From the NCBI GenBank assembly GCA_937902805.1, contig CALEMB010000136.1, forward strand, positions 1 to 28,085: 28,085 nt of DNA, read 5' to 3'. Shown one piece after another: positions 25,067 through 28,085 of the stretch. The stretch's first letter is position 1, and every line of letters starts with the position of its first letter. The DNA comes from an uncultured Bacteroidales bacterium (lineage in GTDB: Bacteria > Bacteroidota > Bacteroidia > Bacteroidales > F082). The notes under the pieces are model-generated. The model searched no databases. It saw nothing but the letters and a program-made list of their open reading frames with translations, and had not been told where the DNA came from. Made by a program: the position numbers and the translations under genes.

Positions 25067-27039
25067 TCACCCGTCGATTCAGATATGCCCTTATATGCGC
25101 TTTCCAGTTTCTTCAATTGCTCATCGGCATCGCGGTTACCACGAAGGTATTCATACAGCAGACCTTTCAGATGGTATTCCCAGAGTTTGTCAAAATCCCC
25201 ACCGTATTCATCTAATTTCAAGAAATAGGCTGCCCCAATTTGATACGACTTGTTCAAGCCAGAAGTTTTGGCTATTTCATCATTCAAGGCAAACATCCTT
25301 TGCCTGACCTTATCAGGATCTGTCATTTTGCCTTTCATCGCTTCGAAACTCTCTTCAGCCGTCACTTCCTTCCATGCAAAACGGCGGCGCATAGCGAAAT
25401 CCATGCTCTCAACGCTTCGGTCAATGTCGTTCATCGTGCCGATGATATAGACATTTTCCGGGACATAAAAGCCTTTTTTGAATATGTCGCCCTCTTCAAT
25501 CATGTTTTGGTATTGTGTCTGCACCATGCCTTTCTCACCCCGATAGCCAGGGTCGATGGAGAAAAACAACTCTCCGAAAATCTTGGAGATTTCGCCACGA
25601 TTGATTTCGTCGATGATAAAAACAAACTTCTTTTCAGGGATTAGCGACACCACCACCTCATTCTTCTTTGCCTTTTGTTTACGTACCAAGCCATATAAGA
25701 CATAAGTATATGAGTCTTGCTGTGTCCTGTATTTCCGATGGAAGTATTGTTGAATGTCTTTTCCTCCTGTAATTTCAACTTCATTTTCCATCAGGGTTAT
25801 CAAATCAGACTTGGGAAGAGCCAATGTTTTGACCTTTTCGTTAGCAGGCACTTCTATGATGATCGAACGTTCTTTATTCTCTACAATGTGGAACTCGTTT
25901 TTAGTACCTGATGTATAATAGGTCGATTCCTGTTCGATGGATTCTTCCAAGAAATCATCAAGAACGCCACGAACAGAGGTCTCTTGTTTCAAGGCTTGAA
26001 GCGTCTTCTTGGAATCGATCAGGTTTTGCAACGCATCGGCACAGAAATCCTTGAATATTCCATTGCGACGATTGAAGCCATTGCCACTTTCAATGGGACG
26101 CAATCCTTCAACAAAGTCCGTATAGTCGTATGAAGGATGGAACTGAACGAAGCCACACTGCTCATTAAATTGTGTCTGCTCTTCTTCGGTCAGTTGGTCT
26201 TTGACCTCTCCGAAAATCATTTTTTGAGCAATTTGCTTTGCCAGATAAGTTTTTCCTGTTCCGGGAGCACCCGTGAGAATTAGGTTGTTGTTGGCTTTAA
26301 GCAGGTCTATATATAACTGTTTCTTTTCTTCCATATTACTATAACTATCAGCATTTTCCACTCCCGCATATGCATTAGCAGAGAATTCGGGGAAAGAGTT
26401 CTCTTTTATTATCTTCTTATTCATTTTTTCTCTTACTAATTCCAATAATTCTGAATAATCAGAATATTGCAAATCAAGAAAATCCCAATCTTCAAAACCA
26501 TAATGATACAAATAATCTCTATTGTTTCCGTCTAAAGCCAAAAAATGATTTGGACTTATATAGTATAAGCCCATAGTGAGTTTTGGAATTGCAATACTAT
26601 ATTGTTTTAATACAGAATTAAACACTTTAGATATATCTGCCTTTTCATCTTGTGCTTGTTCAAACAATTTCCACAAACGGTCAACATCTTTTCCGTCAGG
26701 ACTTCTATTTTCTGAAAATGAAATATAAGAAGCCATCATTGGGTTTTGAACAGGTATTCCCACAAAATCAGAAGGAACCTCTGATTTTAATCCAAACAGT
26801 TCTTTTATCTTCTGCGCCAAAAGAACTCTATTCTTCATACTTCGATTAAATACACTATATATGGTAAAAGGGTCAAGCTCTTTAAAATTAGACCCATCGC
26901 CATCATGGAGGAATTTTATTTCCTTTTTTTCAAAACCAGAATAAATCAGCTTTGCCAGCTCTTTTCTTCTGCTTTTATAATATAAAAGCTTACTAGCTAA
27001 TTCCGTATAAAACGGTATCCAAGTGAATTTTGTTTCCAT
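25063..27039 (-). CDS. mcrB: McrB, AAA+ GTPase subunit of a McrBC type IV restriction system
   Basis: 658 residues. Residues 1-235 are an N-terminal domain (start FTWIPFYTELASKLL, DPFTIYSVFNRSMKNR, DFVGIPVQNP) seen in many McrB homologues outside E. coli and likely to recognise the modified DNA; what it reads cannot be told. Residues about 240-640 are the McrB-type AAA+ motor: Walker A GAPGTGKT (257-264), Walker B FVFIIDEINRG (472-482), the McrB signature MNDIDRS (536-542, usually MNTADRS) and Arg-rich RRRF (551-554). A region of about 130 residues between Walker A and Walker B (330-460) is longer than in E. coli McrB. No HsdR or methylase gene is adjacent, as expected for type IV. A -7 box precedes it. 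Confidence 0.94.
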   Translation of the reverse strand: METKFTWIPFYTELASKLLYYKSRRKELAKLIYSGFEKKEIKFLHDGDGSNFKELDPFTIYSVFNRSMKNRVLLAQKIKELFGLKSEVPSDFVGIPVQNPMMASYISFSENRSPDGKDVDRLWKLFEQAQDEKADISKVFNSVLKQYSIAIPKLTMGLYYISPNHFLALDGNNRDYLYHYGFEDWDFLDLQYSDYSELLELVREKMNKKIIKENSFPEFSANAYAGVENADSYSNMEEKKQLYIDLLKANNNLILTGAPGTGKTYLAKQIAQKMIFGEVKDQLTEEEQTQFNEQCGFVQFHPSYDYTDFVEGLRPIESGNGFNRRNGIFKDFCADALQNLIDSKKTLQALKQETSVRGVLDDFLEESIEQESTYYTSGTKNEFHIVENKERSIIIEVPANEKVKTLALPKSDLITLMENEVEITGGKDIQQYFHRKYRTQQDSYTYVLYGLVRKQKAKKNEVVVSLIPEKKFVFIIDEINRGEISKIFGELFFSIDPGYRGEKGMVQTQYQNMIEEGDIFKKGFYVPENVYIIGTMNDIDRSVESMDFAMRRRFAWKEVTAEESFEAMKGKMTDPDKVRQRMFALNDEIAKTSGLNKSYQIGAAYFLKLDEYGGDFDKLWEYHLKGLLYEYLRGNRDADEQLKKLESAYKGISESTGE

Positions 27040-27061
27040 AGGTGTTTTGATTATAATACTG

Positions 27062-27069
27062 CAAATTTA
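27062..27069 (-). promoter_or_regulatory. -7 promoter box for mcrBC
   Basis: The minus strand reads TAAATTTG, matching TAnnTTTG, 22 bases before the mcrB start. Confidence 0.55.
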
Positions 27070-27150
27070 AATAAAAATCTTGGATTATACACAGACGAAA
27101 AAAGAATCCTATCAAACCCTTCAGAGGAAAACGCACTATTTTTCCTACTC

Positions 27151-27843
27151 CTACAATATTTTCTCCAACTCATCCACCCCCTCCACCGCCTTAGCCTTAA
27201 TATGCTGGAATCCAGCTGGCAGACCACCTTTCAGGTCATTCGGGTCAATCAGGAACTTGGGTATCTCACTCGGAGCACAATCAACCAATCCCGCCGCTGG
27301 ATAAACCACCAACGAAGTGCCGATGACCACAAAGATGTCGGCCTGTTGCACCCAATATGCCGCCAATTCCATACCATCGACATACTCGCCAAACCATACG
27401 ATATAAGGCCGAAGTTGCGAACCATCAGCGGCTTTGTCACCTAATCGAATGGGGACATCAAGCGGATAGTCTTTGATGCATTTGGGGTCGAGGCGGTTGC
27501 GCGATGAGGTCACCTTGCTCAACTCGCCGTGAAGATGCAGCACCTTGCTACTGCCTACCCTTTCGTGAAGATTGTCCACATTTTGCGTGATGATGGTCAC
27601 ATCGAATTGTTTTTCCAAGTCGGCCAAAACACGATGGGCGTGGTTCGGCTCCACTTCCAGCAGGTTTTTCCGACGGGTATTGTAGAAATCGAGCACTGCC
27701 TGAGGGTTTTCCTCAAAGCCCTCCACGCTGGCCAACCTCATGGCATCATATTTTCCCCACATGCCATTAGCATCCCGAAAGGTAGGGATTCCGCTCTCGG
27801 CACTAATGCCTGCGCCGGTAAAGACTACTAGTTTTTGTCGCAT
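27151..27843 (-). CDS. Sir2-family NAD-dependent protein deacylase (CobB-like)
   Basis: 230 residues. It removes acyl groups from lysines using NAD+. NAD-binding GAGISAESGIPTFR (10-23), TQNVDNLH (86-93) and the catalytic His105 in HLHGEL are present. Tyr54 and Arg57 in FYNTRR match the pair that makes E. coli CobB and SIRT5 accept succinyl and malonyl groups. The zinc-binding Cys tetrad is absent: only Cys122 and Cys189 occur, and the segment after HGEL is rich in charged residues (KVTSSRNRLDPKCIKDYPL). The ATG at 27843 is chosen over 27879 because the family starts just before the GAGIS strand. The gene lies 111 bases upstream of mcrB on the same strand, but mcrB has its own -7 box. It is a single-domain sirtuin, not a fused defence effector. 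Confidence 0.93.
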   Translation of the reverse strand: MRQKLVVFTGAGISAESGIPTFRDANGMWGKYDAMRLASVEGFEENPQAVLDFYNTRRKNLLEVEPNHAHRVLADLEKQFDVTIITQNVDNLHERVGSSKVLHLHGELSKVTSSRNRLDPKCIKDYPLDVPIRLGDKAADGSQLRPYIVWFGEYVDGMELAAYWVQQADIFVVIGTSLVVYPAAGLVDCAPSEIPKFLIDPNDLKGGLPAGFQHIKAKAVEGVDELEKIL

Positions 27844-27866
27844 GAGAAAAGAGCTTTCTGTTTCTG

Positions 27867-27874
27867 CAAAAATA
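27867..27874 (-). promoter_or_regulatory. -7 promoter box for the sirtuin gene
   Basis: The minus strand reads TATTTTTG, a perfect TAnnTTTG match, 23 bases before the ATG at 27843. It falls between that ATG and the in-frame upstream ATG at 27879, which supports the shorter start. Confidence 0.6.
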
Positions 27875-27955
27875 CACAAAAAATGTGTTGTTTTTTAGGG
27901 TTTAAGTAACTGTTCAAAATTAAGCTACATGATTTTTGACGCGGGACACGGATCT

Positions 27956-28062
27956 GGGAGGAAACCGGGAGGAAACTGGGAGGAATCACAGTGTTACCTC
28001 GAAGTTACCTTAGAGCACCTATAGGCTTGATATAGCGTTGCTATAGGCTTGCTATGGTTTTG
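27956..28062. repeat. Three successive blocks of 11-bp tandem repeats
   Basis: Block 1: GGGAGGAAACC, GGGAGGAAACT, GGGAGGAATCA (27956-27988). Block 2: GTTACCTCGAA, GTTACCTTAGA (27993-28014). Block 3: CTATAGGCTTG, ATATAGCGTTG, CTATAGGCTTG, CTATGGTTTTG (28019-28062). Each block is separated from the next by 4 bases. The blocks differ in sequence but share the 11-base period. No gene is visible from 27844 to the window end. Confidence 0.85.
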
Positions 28063-28085
28063 AAGCATTTAATATATTGATTGTG

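Noticed and set aside
27125..27146. Terminator between the sirtuin gene and mcrB
   Set aside because: AGGAAAA and TTTTCCT can pair, but there is no T-run on the minus strand after the stem and the stem is A-T rich, so the call is too weak.
25063..27843. Combined sirtuin-McrBC defence system
   Set aside because: The sirtuin is a single-domain deacylase of ordinary length with its own -7 box, and mcrB has a separate one. Adjacency alone does not show a joint system.

Overview
The window looks like chromosomal DNA of a Bacteroidota bacterium, most likely of the order Bacteroidales. The evidence is repeated TAnnTTTG-type -7 promoter boxes instead of E. coli-like -10 boxes, little use of Shine-Dalgarno sequences, and family content typical of that phylum: a DUF6794-like secreted protein, a DUF3078 outer-membrane protein, a nucleoside kinase fused to ThrRS-like N-terminal domains, and an Ala/Glu-rich acidic protein tail of the kind found on Bacteroidota ribosomal proteins. 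The genus cannot be settled from the sequence alone.

Layout. 1-1451: the tail of an acidic Ala/Glu-rich protein and its terminator, a DUF6794-like secreted protein, and on the minus strand a catalytically degenerate LMW-phosphatase/ArsC-like protein. 1581-7103 (plus): yebC, a degenerate nucleotide-cyclase-like protein, a DUF3078 outer-membrane protein, rfbD (dTDP-rhamnose synthesis) and a PgcA-type phosphohexomutase. 7153-7309: a compact tRNA-Met(CAT) unit with its own promoter and terminator. 7347-10915: an SH3b lipoprotein, then convergent minus-strand atoE and truA, and aat diverging from truA. 11058-12308: arginine deiminase (arcA). 12337-17493 (minus): a large secreted GH2 beta-galactosidase, a hotdog thioesterase and nadE, packed like an operon. 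17593-21462 (minus): nucleoside kinase, TPR lipoprotein and recA.

The region from about 21.6 kb to the end is accessory in character. It holds a BECR/PBECR-like nuclease-domain protein, a 33-residue membrane microprotein missed by length cut-offs, an IS200-like (RAYT-type) Y1 transposase inside a field of REP-like hairpin repeats, a complete mcrB-mcrC type IV restriction pair, and a sirtuin that has lost its zinc cysteines. The last 130 bases are three blocks of different 11-bp tandem repeats.

A second theme is the density of short structured repeats. Heptad (7-bp) repeats lie between recA and the TPR gene, between nadE and the thioesterase gene, and in frame inside the beta-galactosidase catalytic region. 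A tandem palindromic 30-bp repeat supplies the last 20 residues of TruA, and a widespread palindrome supplies the C-terminus and stop codon of RfbD. So at least three housekeeping or metabolic genes have absorbed repeat sequence into their reading frames. No single cluster is clearly a new system. The best candidates for follow-up are the RAYT/REP field, the BECR nuclease-like gene with the neighbouring microprotein, and the repeat invasions of coding sequence.
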